This document shows, one piece after another, positions 1 to 11,809 of a stretch of DNA of 64,000 nt (position 1 is the first letter of the stretch; the number at the start of each line of letters is the position of its first letter). Under the pieces are notes generated by a model. That model made no database searches. It had not been told where the DNA came from and saw only the letters and a list, made by a program, of their open reading frames with translations. This DNA comes from Whitmania pigra (Eukaryota > Annelida > Clitellata > Hirudinida > Haemopidae), in the NCBI GenBank assembly GCA_021613335.1, contig JAJTWR010000231.1, positions 3,837,501-3,901,500 of the forward strand, in the 5' to 3' direction. The translations under genes and the position numbers were made by a program.

Positions 1-349
1 TTTCAGAAGTCACAAATTTCCTTGTAGATCTCTATAAAACAACAATTGCTACTAAGATTGATACTAAAAATAACTTTATTATTAGCTTTATTCCTAAATA
101 CTTTATGAAACAAACATTTTAAAATCTTAAAATTCACTGAAGATATTGAAAGAAAGTAACTCCATACACTCTTTGTTATTTTAAATAAAACAAATAAATA
201 ATGTTTCCTTACATTTATTCGAGTGAAATTAATACAATATTCAATACAATATTTAATACAATATGCTGCTTCTTAAAAGGCACCGAGTAGTGCAACCATA
301 AAGCAGACTATCGGGCAATTCTCTCGAGCAATATGAATCGTGAGAGCCA

Positions 350-474
350 TCCATCAAGCCATCAATCCATCCATCCATCCATCCATCCATCCATCCATCC
401 ATCCATCCATCCATTCATTCATCCATCCATCCATCAATCCATCCATCCATCCATCCATCCATCCTTTCATTCAA
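350..474. repeat. (ATCC)n tetranucleotide microsatellite
   Basis: About 120 bases of ATCC units with a few single-base interruptions (ATCA, ATTC). The open frame across it, repeating Ile-His-Pro-Ser, is a by-product of the repeat and not a gene. The same motif forms a much longer array at 41209-41830. Confidence 0.95.
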
Positions 475-3430
475 CTCTCTTCAGCCTCTCCGAGCGACCT
501 AGTTTTCAATAAATGCATATTGGCTTCCACCCTCTTCCAATTCATCTGGATTAGTCATCCAAGCGCACTCATTCCATACTGACCTAAGAAGCATTTGTAG
601 TCAAACCATATCTCCTCGGCATGAAAACGAACAATAGAAAAAACACGATAACGACCAACAACAACAACAACAACTCTTCACACGGAAATTCTTTAAAAAG
701 TGATTCATAATAAGCATGCTTCTGCTACATTCATTATCCTCAGCAGTTGAACAATTGGTCTTAATAAGATTATCAAAGTTACGACGCGTTAGCATCGTTG
801 GTTTGTTCAAGTAAGTGTTAGGTTTGAACGTGTGCTTTGAAAATGCGAAAAGAGCGCGCTTTCCGAACAGTGATTCAAAAGGCAAATATTTTCGGCTCTA
901 GGATGAAGGCTAATTGGAATAAAATTATTGGGACTCAGTTCAGGATATCAATTAAGAATGATTTATACACCTAACACTTTAATTTGGGCAGGGTTACTAT
1001 ATACAATCACAGGGAACCACCCAAGAAAGCAATTTAAGGGAATAAGAATGCGTTCAGACGTGTGATTTCATTTAAAATGAGATTTATACCTATCGTCCAT
1101 TGCATGAATCGTCTGCGAATTGTTACACCTGTTCAAAGCTTTCTTATCGTTCAATTCCTCCCTCCAGCCACCATTTCATCTCATCTCACCATCTCTCGTT
1201 CTCGAATGAAAATGGATGAACGAACTTGAGAGATGCTTATGACCCCGGTTTGCTAACGGTAAATAACGAGACAGTGCACATTGTCAGCATCTGCTTCAGA
1301 CAAGAATGGTAATGATTATGATTATGATTATATTGCGTACGTTTGTAATCATCTGGCAGACGTTAACATGGCAACCATTAACTTCTCCTCATTGCATATT
1401 CACCTCGTCAACTTTAACCTTTCACCTGTGAGTTCACCGCAGAGTTCGTAAAAGAATAAGCATGACTTTAGACGTTATTTACGAGCGGATAAAAGTCAAA
1501 TCGATTCATTTTTAAATTGATTGCAGTCGAAAAGATCTTAAAATGATTCACGTACTTCGATGAACGCGTAAAAGTTTGAATTGCATCAATCAATTATTGT
1601 ACGAAACAATTAGTGCCAATCAAACATTGCATGAATAATACCACGCGTAACAAAGAAGATGAAAATGGAGGCCATTCATAGTCCAATTGTTGAAATCATT
1701 CCAAAGGAGTTTTAAAAGGAATCGTTTAACGCGAAGTCACCAGAAAAATTTCCGCATGTATAAGTGTTGTTCTGTTTAAATTATGGTCTAATTGATATTA
1801 CATAATTACGTATTACGATGACGATGCTTATTAACTGAGTTTAAAACAAAATAATGACGACATTTGATATCATAAAAGTTAAAGTTCCTTTTTACGTCGA
1901 TTTTGAGAAATCCAGAAAATCGTCAGACAAAGGAATTTGGAGATGTCAGTGTCCATCCATACTGGGTGTCGGCTTCGGATCTTTGAACAACTTAATTATT
2001 TATGCATTAGCAGGTCCTTCTTATAAATATTTAGCAGATCTTAAAGTCGTTTAGGTGTTATAGCATATTTGCTTACGTGTCTGCTTCCTGTAATTGTTTC
2101 AAATTCGTTTCGAATATATTTGTTTGTTATTGTTGTTATTTGCTTGTTTTTAAATTAAAACCTTGGAATTCTTGCTCGGTTTGAAATATTTATTCGACCC
2201 TGAATCTACTTAGTTATTCTTTTGTGTTGATCCTGCTGTATTGTAGTTACTCTGTGCAGCTTGCCTAAATATCGAACATAGTCGAAAGAGACACTGCAAG
2301 GATGATTGGATTAGACGACAAAAGCTTGGTTGTTGTTGTTGTTGTCAAAACTGTTTTCTTTTTGAAATTTAAGGATTTAAATTGAAAAGAAAAAGATTCT
2401 GCTACCTTGTAGATCTCTACAAAACTCATTTACTCATTTGCATGTGTTTGCTTGTGGCAAATATAGTTTCACAAACGATATTTGAGGCAAGATTTTCGAA
2501 TGAACACTTTCAAAACATTTGATCTAACATTTACATAGCGGATATGTTATCTATTCTAAACATCACATTTATCTCTCTTGTTTTACATATTTACAACGTC
2601 TAAGGATAAACGAATGTCACTGCCTTTGCGTTGATTTGTTTTCAAAGCTTTTAAATAAATTCCGATTGATGCGATCTTGTTGGAATCCAAAACAAACTTG
2701 AAATGAAAATGATCCAAACAAACGTTTTTCATTTTATGAGATCGTATCCGATGCTATTAAAAGCAACTTTTGTAGTTAAACAAATAGCAAATAACATTAT
2801 TTAACTTCACTGTTTGCTTGTAAGAATGTAAACAATGAGTGTTTTCAACAATGGAGTGAAAGAATCTAGTTAAAAGAAGAACAGAGTAACAGAGAGTTGA
2901 GCAAAAGCAAATTATGCATTTGAAAAACATTCCATGGTTTTAGCAACTCAGAGAGAGGTTATTGCTCGTCGAGGTGGAAATTCAAAAGGTAAGATTCTAG
3001 TGTCATTAAGTTCATTGAACCATTCAAGATTCCAAAATTTATTCAACGCCCACAGGATATTTACGAGCAAATAAACCGATAGTAAAATGAAATGTTTATA
3101 AAATTAGAATATTTTTAAGATCCTCGATTTTGATAATATAATGATGATACTTTCAACATGACCAAAAGACTCACCGTGTGTTGTTGAATGACTACAGCGC
3201 ACAACAAATAAGCATCATGAGATGCTATCATTAAAAGTAAATGGATATTAAATCGTCAAATTAATATTAAATTATCTTCGGTTGATGCGTTGTTTCAATT
3301 CGATGTTCAGACGAACAAATCGAACGAACGAACGAACGATATATCACGAACAAAACTAACGAACTTAACTCGTTACTTACTTATAGCATTTAAATCACCC
3401 TCCTCTAGTGAACTGGGTTTTCAATGACTT

Positions 3431-3480
3431 GCGTGCATGTGCGTGTGCATGTGCGTCCTTGTATGTTTGTGCGTGCGTGC
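3431..3480. other. Alternating purine-pyrimidine GC-rich run
   Basis: 3431-3456 alternates G/A with C/T almost perfectly (GCGTGCATGTGCGTGTGCAT and on), followed by a second short run at 3469-3480. In otherwise AT-rich DNA this is a candidate Z-DNA-forming segment. No gene is close enough to assign a role. Confidence 0.45.
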
Positions 3481-5961
3481 TTGCGAGCGAATGTTTGTAT
3501 GTTAGGTAAGTACCATAAACAGTGCAAGAACCATTTGTTTGGTTAGATAGCCTCTTTTCAGAAAGTGAATTCACGCTGTTTTCATTAACATCAGAAATAA
3601 AGATGCCATTAAGTTTTTTTTAATGGAATTATCTGCAATAATAAAATCAATAAAAAAAATCAATAATTTAGATAATAGCACTAATTAATACTTATCAATT
3701 ATAGTCGAATGCACAGTCGAGAAGTCAATAACAACAAAGATGTGCCATAACGGTTGGTGTCAGATGCTTGCATGACACGAGTCATTGACATCATCATTGG
3801 GAAGCTCCTAATGTCATGTATTGAATGTCATAATCGAATTTGTAAAATAACAATTGAATTGATAATTATTAACAATGTTAGGTAAGAAGACCTCATATGA
3901 TATCAGAATAATATTGCATAATATCAAGACATTATCAGCACCACATGGGAATCACATTAAATTTGTTGCAACGAAGCTAAATACAACCAAGGGACTTACT
4001 GGGAAAAAGAATTAAATCATCATGCGAGCTCAATTCAAGTTGGAGCAATAAATGAACTATTTAATAATAATAATAATAATAATAATATGTAATTTAGAAA
4101 CGAGATTTCTTCCAACGTTTATAATTAACAAAAATTATTGCCAACAGTCGTTTGATTAAATTTTTACGCTTTATTAGTGGCACCTGGCTCCAATTTTAAT
4201 AAGCATAATTTCCTCAATTTATTGTACATTAGCAAATTAATATCATTCAAACCTAATAAGAACAAGTAATTTACTAACTTTTTGGATCGTTCATTGCTGG
4301 AATGCCATGTGATAAAAATTTTGTTTTTTTGTAACTCAAAGCATGAGACGATTACTGCAACTGGCATAATAATGGTATGTGATATTCCTGTTATTTATAT
4401 TATTTATATTATTTAGATTTTGTAGAGCAACAACAGGTTGTCAGTGAATTTCAGGAAAATGTTCTGATAGTTGAGGGCAATTATAATAATATAATTCTAT
4501 CACATAATAATATTATATTACAATTATATTATAATTATAATTATACTATACAGTGACGCTATAAAAATATTATAATCTTCCTGAAAGTGATTAAAATGTT
4601 TTCTGGTTTTATAATTCGACAGCACAGTTATAAACGTTAATTTTTGATTTTCTCGTGACAAGCCGTTAATTTTTTAGAGGAGTTAAAATGAAGAGAATGA
4701 ATCATTTAACAAAACATTTTTAAAACATTGAGAATAAAAATTGTCAATTATTCTAGTTATAATTACAATTCTAGTTTACATCTTCGGATTGTGTTGAGCT
4801 GCTTGAGTTCGATAAGTGAGGAATTAATTAGTGATAAGGATGCAAGTGATGATAAGAATAATGATGCTGGTTCCAATGAGGGTCCTGTTGTGTCTTATCT
4901 CAGAAGATGAAAACTATCCCAGAATCACCTGTTTGTAGTCCACGGTTCATTTATTCTTATCATCTTCATATCTCTTCCGTCTTTCCATCTATCCAATCAA
5001 TCATCTACTCGTGACGATATGGTTGTTAAACAATTTTCGAAGGAATGCATTTCTCAAATTTTAACCAGCCATTTTGTTTTTTTTTAATTTTTTACTTTTT
5101 TTTATTAAATTGAAATTGGATGCAAACATTTCATGTTTATTAACAAAAAACGTGCATGTACAATTTTATTTTACATTATTTTTATCATTTTTACAAGCAC
5201 ATACTATTATTTACTATTATTTATTTTAATAAGCACTTATTATTATTTTAAGCACTTCTTATAAATTTTATGAACTTTATCTCTTTATCTGATATCAAAA
5301 ACATCAAAAATTAATTCATCGCCCAACTATATCTAGTATTAATTTACTTGGTCGCAGACATTAAATTAATAACATAAATAAGAGCTTCATTTATTTAGAA
5401 TGTCTCCTTGATGTCAACTTTTACAATGATAGCTAATTTAAAGACCTTTATCTATTATCGCCAATCTTTCAATTTTCCTTGAGCGTCTTTAAAATCCACT
5501 CCTCAAAATATCCAACTCTGGCATAGACCCCTGGATGACCGCTTGCACACCCTCTACCCCAGGACACGACGCCAACTAATGAGAATACACCATTCACTTT
5601 GTGAACCAAAGGTCCTCCAAAATGTCTCTAAAATATTTTTAAATTAAAAATATCTAAAAGACTAATTCCATAGTAAGAGCTTTTATCAAATTTATCAATT
5701 ATTTATTTACTTATAATATGCATTATAATAAACATTATCATAATTTTAAAATTTACTTTGGTAATTCAGAACTAATGAATTTTAATTATATTGATTAAAA
5801 GTAATTTTATAATTTTATGGCAGTTTATTTTAAAAGTTCTATTTGGTATCTTTTACTGCATTACAAAGTCAACAAAATAACTCCACTTAGTCTTGTCAAC
5901 TCAAGGTAAACTTTCTAATGATAAAAAGAATTTGTTGAGCTTCAATTTTCAACATTAAACT

Positions 5962-7146
5962 ATGGAAAAAGTAGACAAAATGGAAAAATTGGAATTTAGC
6001 ACCGGAGACTACGTATATTGTGAAGTTTCGTCCGAGAAACCGTTTCAAATTTTTTGCATCGAAAGAATCAAAAAACATAACAGAGGCTTGGATATGACCA
6101 TAAGGAGACTTTACAGAAAAATAGAAATTAAGGACTGTCAAACTCGTGACGATGACGATATGCCTGTCAATGATTCAGTTAAATTCAGAGAATTGCTCGT
6201 TGCAGAAAGTACACGTAGTTGCAACAGCCTGAAAGTCGTCGGTAAATGTCGGGTTGATCTCCTGCTAGGGTTCGAAGACTTGGCTTCTTATGTGGAAAAA
6301 GAAGACTACTTCTTCTACTCTCATTACTACGATCCTAGGAGACAATCCTCTACTCCAGTGAAAAAAATACCAGATATCTGCCCAATTGAATTGCGCGATG
6401 ATATGCAAGCTCAAGAACTTGAAACACTTGTCGAGCCTGATGAACTTATGTGGGATCCGACCAACCCCTTGTCGGATGAAGAAATGGATTGTTTTGTGGA
6501 TGTCGTGAGAAGGTACAACAACACCAATTCTCACAAATTCAACAGGATGGATGCTTCGTCTCGAGCCCACAACATTCTCAATTCTTGCAAATATTCCATG
6601 TTCGATTCGTTGTTTAAGCTGATGAACGACGGGGAAACAACTCCCAAGGATGACCAGATTTGGTCGGAGGAAGACACAAAGATATTTGAAAGTGCACTCA
6701 GATCATGCAGAAAGAACTTCCATCTGATGCAGAGAAAATTTCCCGATAAAACTGTGTCAGCCCTCGTAGATTTCTACTTTAAATGGAAATCCTCAAAACT
6801 AGGAGGAGAATGGACAATACCTGAAAAAGAACAAGTAGTCACGCTTCAGTTGATCAACCCTGTGACTATTTGCGAAGGAACTGTTAACTGTGAAATCTGT
6901 TCGGTCTCTACTAGCGGTTGGCAATACGCCTCAGCGGGCAAGTCAATAAAGATCAAAGTTTGCCAAGCATGCTGGGTGTCTTGGAAGAAATATGGGCAAA
7001 CTGGTGGTTCTCTTTCTCCAGATGTGAATGACTTAAAGGACGCTAATGTTGAAGTAGACGATGAAATTGACGAAGTGCAGAAATCGGAAGAGGATGAAGA
7101 TTATGAACCTCCGATGAAGAAAGTTCGTACCAAAGTTGAACAGTGA
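5962..7146 (+). CDS. Intronless MTA-like chromatin protein (BAH-ELM2-SANT-GATA zinc finger)
   Basis: A 394-residue protein in one uninterrupted frame. Domain order is that of metastasis-associated (MTA/LIN-40/EGL-27) subunits of the NuRD histone deacetylase complex. The BAH domain is at about 15-125 (GDYVY near 15, EKEDYFFYS near 112-120, YDP at 123-125). ELM2 is at about 136-222 and SANT at about 233-277 (WSEEDTKIFESAL). A GATA-like finger uses C310-x2-C313 and C334-x2-C337, followed by WKKYG as in MTA proteins. The C-terminus ends soon after the finger in an acidic tail and a short basic patch, so the protein is much shorter than vertebrate MTA1-3. Lack of introns in a gene-dense intron-rich region, and its position inside an intron of the serine protease copy on the other strand, suggest a retroposed copy. 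An AATAAA lies 87 bases after the stop. No clear poly(A) tract or target duplication was seen, so the retrogene origin is inference. Expected location is the nucleus. Confidence 0.88.
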   Translation: MEKVDKMEKLEFSTGDYVYCEVSSEKPFQIFCIERIKKHNRGLDMTIRRLYRKIEIKDCQTRDDDDMPVNDSVKFRELLVAESTRSCNSLKVVGKCRVDLLLGFEDLASYVEKEDYFFYSHYYDPRRQSSTPVKKIPDICPIELRDDMQAQELETLVEPDELMWDPTNPLSDEEMDCFVDVVRRYNNTNSHKFNRMDASSRAHNILNSCKYSMFDSLFKLMNDGETTPKDDQIWSEEDTKIFESALRSCRKNFHLMQRKFPDKTVSALVDFYFKWKSSKLGGEWTIPEKEQVVTLQLINPVTICEGTVNCEICSVSTSGWQYASAGKSIKIKVCQACWVSWKKYGQTGGSLSPDVNDLKDANVEVDDEIDEVQKSEEDEDYEPPMKKVRTKVEQ

Positions 7147-7232
7147 AACTTTGAAAGAATCGTTAGTAGAATTGAAATAATTTTTGAGAGATTTTAAATA
7201 TCTAAAAATTCGATATTTGATTGTTAAATGAA

Positions 7233-7238
7233 AATAAA
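7233..7238 (+). terminator. Polyadenylation signal of the MTA-like gene
   Basis: AATAAA 87 bases downstream of the MTA-like stop codon, a normal distance for a short 3' UTR. Confidence 0.5.
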
Positions 7239-8759
7239 CCTAACATCACTTCTGTTAGTTGTTAGTTTTTTATTTCTCAAAATGATGTTCATATTCTAAA
7301 TATTTGCGACATTTCTAATTTTAAGTTGCTTCTCAGCTACTGTTTGCTTGAGTCAAATGTTATTGAATGTTTTCCAAACAAAATTCGTCTAAATAATTAA
7401 TTGTTATTTATTTCGTAATAATTAATTAATTAATAAACGGTAAATCTAATATTGTTAAAGTTCGAAAGAATGTAAGATGGTGAGGTTTTATCAGTATTAT
7501 CTATAATCTTGTTATTAGTAGCTGATAATACAATGAACAAATGACCTACCTGACAAGAATTTCTTTCGCTGCTGTTCCTGTTATCTGAAGCACAGATCAT
7601 ATCGTCACTGATCATGTCTGGATATTTGGCAGGACATTCTTCGTGGGATGTCGTATTCAAAGTAACGTACTTCAGCAAGTCGGGTTGAGCTGAGTCTATT
7701 TTGACGAATTAAAAGTATAACTTAAATTTAATGTATTTAACCAAAACAGACTGAATATTTAACTAAGCATAAAATTTAAGAAATACTTAGGAGCCATTGA
7801 AGAAAACTTGTAATTGTGGATGTCTTTCATAACTTACCTGTAGAAACCAGAGATAGATATTTTTTGTGGACGTAAAGGTCTTTGGATTCTGGTGCACAGA
7901 TTACTGAAACCTTTTCATCAAAGCTAATTTTTTTTGTCACTTTGATCAGACCAATATCAAAAGCGATATTTGGACTTGGAAATTTTTCGTGAGCAAAAAG
8001 GGCTTCAACGTCAAAGTTATTCTTTTGATCAGTCACCATTTCCGTGGAATGTTCATCTACTGTCACGTACATACTTTTTGTAGTTCTGGTAATGATATTA
8101 TGATTAGCATTTGAAATTTCTGGATTTTCTCAATATTATTTATTTATCCGGTCGAAGGGCCATTTTGAAACCACTAATTCGATTGATTTCAGAAAAAACT
8201 AAAGAGAAACATTGAGCGAGAAAAAGAAAATATTATTGTAAGTAGGTCAATACGAACTTACTTGGAGAAAATATAGTGGGCAGCCGTTAATATCCAACGA
8301 TCGTTGATGGTACTCCCATCACAAAATTGTTTCTTAATTGAGCGTGACTTTAAACTCACCTATAAAATCAAGAAAGTTTGTAAATGTTAAGAATACACGT
8401 TAAACAGTTAAAACATAAAGTTCATAATTAAACGTTTACAACATTGAGTTAGATTCAATAATTTGATTAAATGATTCCTGAATAGGAGAAAAGTTGCAAT
8501 TGCCAAGAAACTCTTGCGTGTTTGTGATAAATATTTTGATATAAATAAAATTTTGACTTACTTTTTGTATATTTAAATGGTTATTGTAAGCAAAAAAAGA
8601 AAATTTTGTAAATAAAACAGAAAAGATTGATTTATATCTGAGAATTACACCAAACACTTTCTAACCAACCTGCCAAGGAAATTCATGAGGTCTTGCTTCA
8701 ATTCCACCAATTGAAGGAGATTGAAGGAGTAAAACCATTTCACTTGCTTTAAAACTTTT

Positions 8760-9550
8760 TCTTATTATTTTCAATTAGCAAATTGAAATAGCAAGGGATC
8801 AGAAATTTCTGACGGCGGAACTGAGATTGACATATGTTTAGTGAACTTAGGAGGCAACTCTCGTCTAAGAAAAAACTATTTAAGGCGGATTGAAATCCGA
8901 CTTGACCAGTGTTTATTATCGAAAGAGAAAGTTTGCTACAGATTTGTGAACCAACAATGTCGATGAACCTGCCAGCGTCACACATCACACTCATAAGAAC
9001 TTTATTTTTGTTGAGCTCAATCAAAAATATACACATAAAACTAAAATAAAAAAAATTAGTAAAACCGGGCAGATGTTTGGTTATGGACTGAGAGAACTTT
9101 CTAATTCTTATTACGAGTGTCATTTAAGTAATGGCAAATAAATAACATGCAATTTAAACAAATTTACTGGAAGATAAATTTGGTTCAAAAGATGTCATAG
9201 CTTAAATAGTTAGGGCCTAAAACACATGATTGAAACACATGTTTTATGTTGGATCTAACAAAAGAATTATTTTATAAACATTATTTCCCAACCAATGCAT
9301 GTTTGAATTACAATGAATAAAAAGACTAAAACTTATAAATACGAAAATGTTTAATAACACCAAATTAAAGTCTAAAATTTCTAAGTATTTTATTAAGTTC
9401 TGCGGGAGTTCAGGACTAGATCGATCGGGATTTAGCCTGGAAATAAAGTAACTTGAAATAATTTTTTTCAGAAAAATTTAATCCAGTTTCAGCGTTTATT
9501 TTATTAACACCCCAAACAATAGTAAAATATGTGGTTTTAGTCGATGAAGT
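8760..9550. other. Unassigned spacer
   Basis: No homology to the signal-peptide exons of the neighbouring protease copy was found here. The minus frame at 8749-9123 has no recognisable motif. The stretch ends at the edge of the palindromic element at 9551. Confidence 0.4.
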
Positions 9551-10039
9551 GGCACCCCGTCATAACAGCCCGGCGACAGAATAGCCCCGACAAAACAGCC
9601 CCGTCAAAACAGCCCGGCGTCAAAATAGCTCAAGACAAAACAGCCCCGACAAAACCGCCCCGACAAAACGGCCCCGTCAAAACAGCCCAGCGACAGAATA
9701 GCCCCGACAAAACAGCCCCGTCAAAAAGCCCAGCGACAGAATAGCCCCGACAAAACAGCCCCGTCAAAACAGCCCGGCGTCAAAATAGCTCAAGACAAAA
9801 CAGCCCCGACAAAACAGCCCCGTCGAAACAGCCCGGCGTCAAAATGGCCCCGTCAAAATAGCCCCGACAAAATAGCCCGGCGACAAAATAGCCCAGGACA
9901 AAACAGCCCCGTCAAAACAGCCCTGTCACCAGGGTCGGACTGGCTTAAAAAACCGGCCCGGGAACTTTTATTTAACTCCTACTTTGATCAACTTAAACAT
10001 AAGAAACACTAGAGTCTAAAATTTCTATCCACTATTAAC

Positions 10040-10265
10040 TATTATAACAGCTTTTTCATCGTTTCACTAGTCGATGCTAAAACATCAATGATTTCATTGT
10101 TATTGATTCTTGGAAAAGAGTCTTTCTCACAAGACACCAGCATGAATGATCGTAGAATTGACTGGTTCAGAAAATTTCTTAATCTGTTCAAAACGTATTT
10201 CAATTTTGAAAACGACCCCTCACAAGCAACTTGTGATCAGGGTAATGTCAACACAAATTTGTAAG
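10040..10265 (-). pseudogene. hAT transposase C-terminal remnant, left arm of foldback
   Basis: Mirror image of the remnant at 11155-11385, with the same truncated end and only scattered differences. The hAT terminal sequence at 9929 lies just outside it, so both remnants point outward from the centre. Confidence 0.65.
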
Positions 10266-11154
10266 CCAGATACAAATTTGAATAAGCAAGACTATGCAAA
10301 TTAAACTTCTGGAGAACAATAATAACAACAAACAATACTCAAAACGATCAAAGCATTCAAGCCACTAATTTCGAATTAAATTTTGATTCAGTTTCACAAC
10401 ATTTTTAAAAAATACTTTGACATGGAGTTATCATGGGGCTATTTTGACGGGGATATTATGTCGCCGAGCTATTTTGTCGCAGGATTGTTTTGTCCTGGGC
10501 TATGTTGTCGCCGGGCTATTTTGTCGGGGCTATTTTGACGGGATTTTTCCGTCCTGGGCTATTTTGACGCCGGGCTATTTTGACGGGGCTGTTTTGTCGG
10601 GGCTATTCTGTCGCCGGGCTGTTATGACGGGTCACCGCTTTGAACCTAAGAGCAATTTGTCACTCCATTTCATTGCCGTACGCACCAAACTTCATCGGGT
10701 GACCCGTCATAACAGCCCGGCGACAGAATAGCCCCGACAAAACAGCCCCGTCAAAATGGCACGGCGTCAAAATAGCTCAAGACAAAATAGCCCCGACAAA
10801 ACCGCCCCGACAAAACAGCCCCGTCGAAACAGCCCGGCGTCAAAATAGCCCAGGACGGAAAAATCCCGTCAAAATGGCCCCGTCAAAATAGCCCCGACAA
10901 AATAGCCCGGCGACAACATAGCCCAGGACAAAACAACCCGGCGACAAAATAGCTCGGCGACATAATAGCCCCGTCAAAATAGCCCCATGATAACTCCATG
11001 TCAAAGTATTTTTTAAAAATGTTGTGAAACTGAATCAAAATTTAATTCGAAATTAGTGGCTTGAATGCATTGATCGTTTTGAGTATTGTTTGTTGTTATT
11101 ATTGTTCTCCAAAAGTTTAATTTGCATAGTCTTGCTTATTCAAATTTGTATCTG

Positions 11155-11385
11155 GCTTACAAATTTGTGTTGACATTATCCTGATCACAAGTTGCTTGTG
11201 AGGGGTCGTTTTCAAAATTGAAATACGTTTTGAACAGATTAAGAAATTTTCTGAACCAGTCAATTCTACGATCATTCATGCTGATGTCTTGTGAGAAAGA
11301 CTCTTTTCCAAGAATCAATAACAATGAAATCATTGATGTTTTAGCATCGACTAGTGAAACGATGAAAAAGCTGTTATAATAGTTA
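11155..11385 (+). pseudogene. hAT transposase C-terminal remnant, right arm of foldback
   Basis: The plus strand encodes the end of a hAT dimerisation region with stops. Recognisable pieces are SQVACEGSFSKLKYVLNRLR, a following INNNEIIDVLA, and a TSETMKKLL end. The pattern ACE-x-SFSKLK-x6-R is typical of hAT C-termini. The mirrored copy lies on the minus strand at about 10040-10265. Not functional. Confidence 0.7.
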
Positions 11386-11809
11386 ATAGTGGATAGAAAT
11401 TTTAGACTCTAGTGTTTCTTATGTTTAAGTTGATCAAAGTAGGAGTTAAATAAAAGTTCCCGGGCCGGTTTTTTAAGCCAGTCCGACCCTGGTGACAGGG
11501 CTGTTTTGACGGGGCTATTTTGTCGCCGGGTTGTTTTGTCCTGGGCTATTTTGTCGCCGGGCTATTTTGTCGGGGCTATTTTGACGGGGCCATTTTGACG
11601 GGATTTTCCCGTCCTGGGCTATTTTGACGCCGGGCTGTTTCGACGGGGCTGTTTTGTCGGGGCTGTTTTGTCTTGAGCTATTTTGACGCCGGGCTGTTTT
11701 GACGCCGGGCTGTTTTGACGCCGGGCTGTTTTGACGCCGGGCTGTTATGACGGGGTGCCGTTCAAAGCACTTAAGAAACACATTATTTGAGAAAAATCTT
11801 ACTCATTAC

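Larger units (their letters stand above)
1..5468. other. Intergenic region without a recognisable gene
   Basis: I see no exon with a recognisable protein family here. The short open frames (for example 1854-2054 plus, 4164-4367 minus) have no familiar motif and no supported splice partners. The stretch is AT-rich and holds an ATCC array near 350-474, a purine-pyrimidine alternating run near 3431-3456, and small AAT runs near 4062-4086. Regulatory content cannot be judged by eye. Confidence 0.5.
5469..8748 (-). pseudogene. Trypsin-like serine protease copy, 5'-truncated and catalytically dead
   Basis: Exons on the minus strand, by homology to the complete copy at 14276-17532: 8670-8748 (partial), 8262-8359, 7838-8085, 7550-7695 and 5469-5627. 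Exons 4, 6 and 7 have exactly the lengths of the other copy (98, 146, 159) and phases agree. The signal-peptide exons are missing and homology stops at about 8748. The activation site reads SIGG, having lost the Val of IVGG. The active-site His survives (TAAHYI, with the partner Cys replaced by Tyr). The Ser box, normally DSGGP, reads HFGGP, so both the Asp and the nucleophile Ser are gone. A 12-base deletion at the end of exon 5 removes the conserved GWG. The last intron is 1.9 kb because it hosts the MTA-like gene at 5962-7146. A spliced but inactive product, for example from the ATG at 8738, cannot be excluded because the remaining frame is open. Confidence 0.8.
9551..11759. mobile_element. 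2.2 kb foldback element: tandem arrays plus inverted hAT ends
   Basis: The segment is a nearly perfect palindrome around a 61-base centre at 10637-10697. Its ends read GGCACCCCGTCATAACAGCC and the reverse complement. From the outside in, each arm has a GC-rich tandem array of units such as AAAACAGCCCCGTC and AAAATAGCCCGGCG (9551-9928 and 11492-11759). Next comes a hAT-type end beginning CAGGGTCGGACTGGC (9929 inward, 11491 inward) with a degraded hAT transposase C-terminus. An inner array follows (10430-10636 and 10698-10990). Since both arms carry the same hAT end facing outward, the element looks like an inverted duplication rather than a normal transposon with two different ends. No direct target duplication is visible at 9551/11759. 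Confidence 0.8.

Noticed and set aside
9544..9744. Open frames in the GC-rich arrays, also at 10417-10731 and 11515-11781
   Set aside because: The arrays have a unit that is open in one frame by chance, and the mirrored arms give the same frames. No gene family is recognised.
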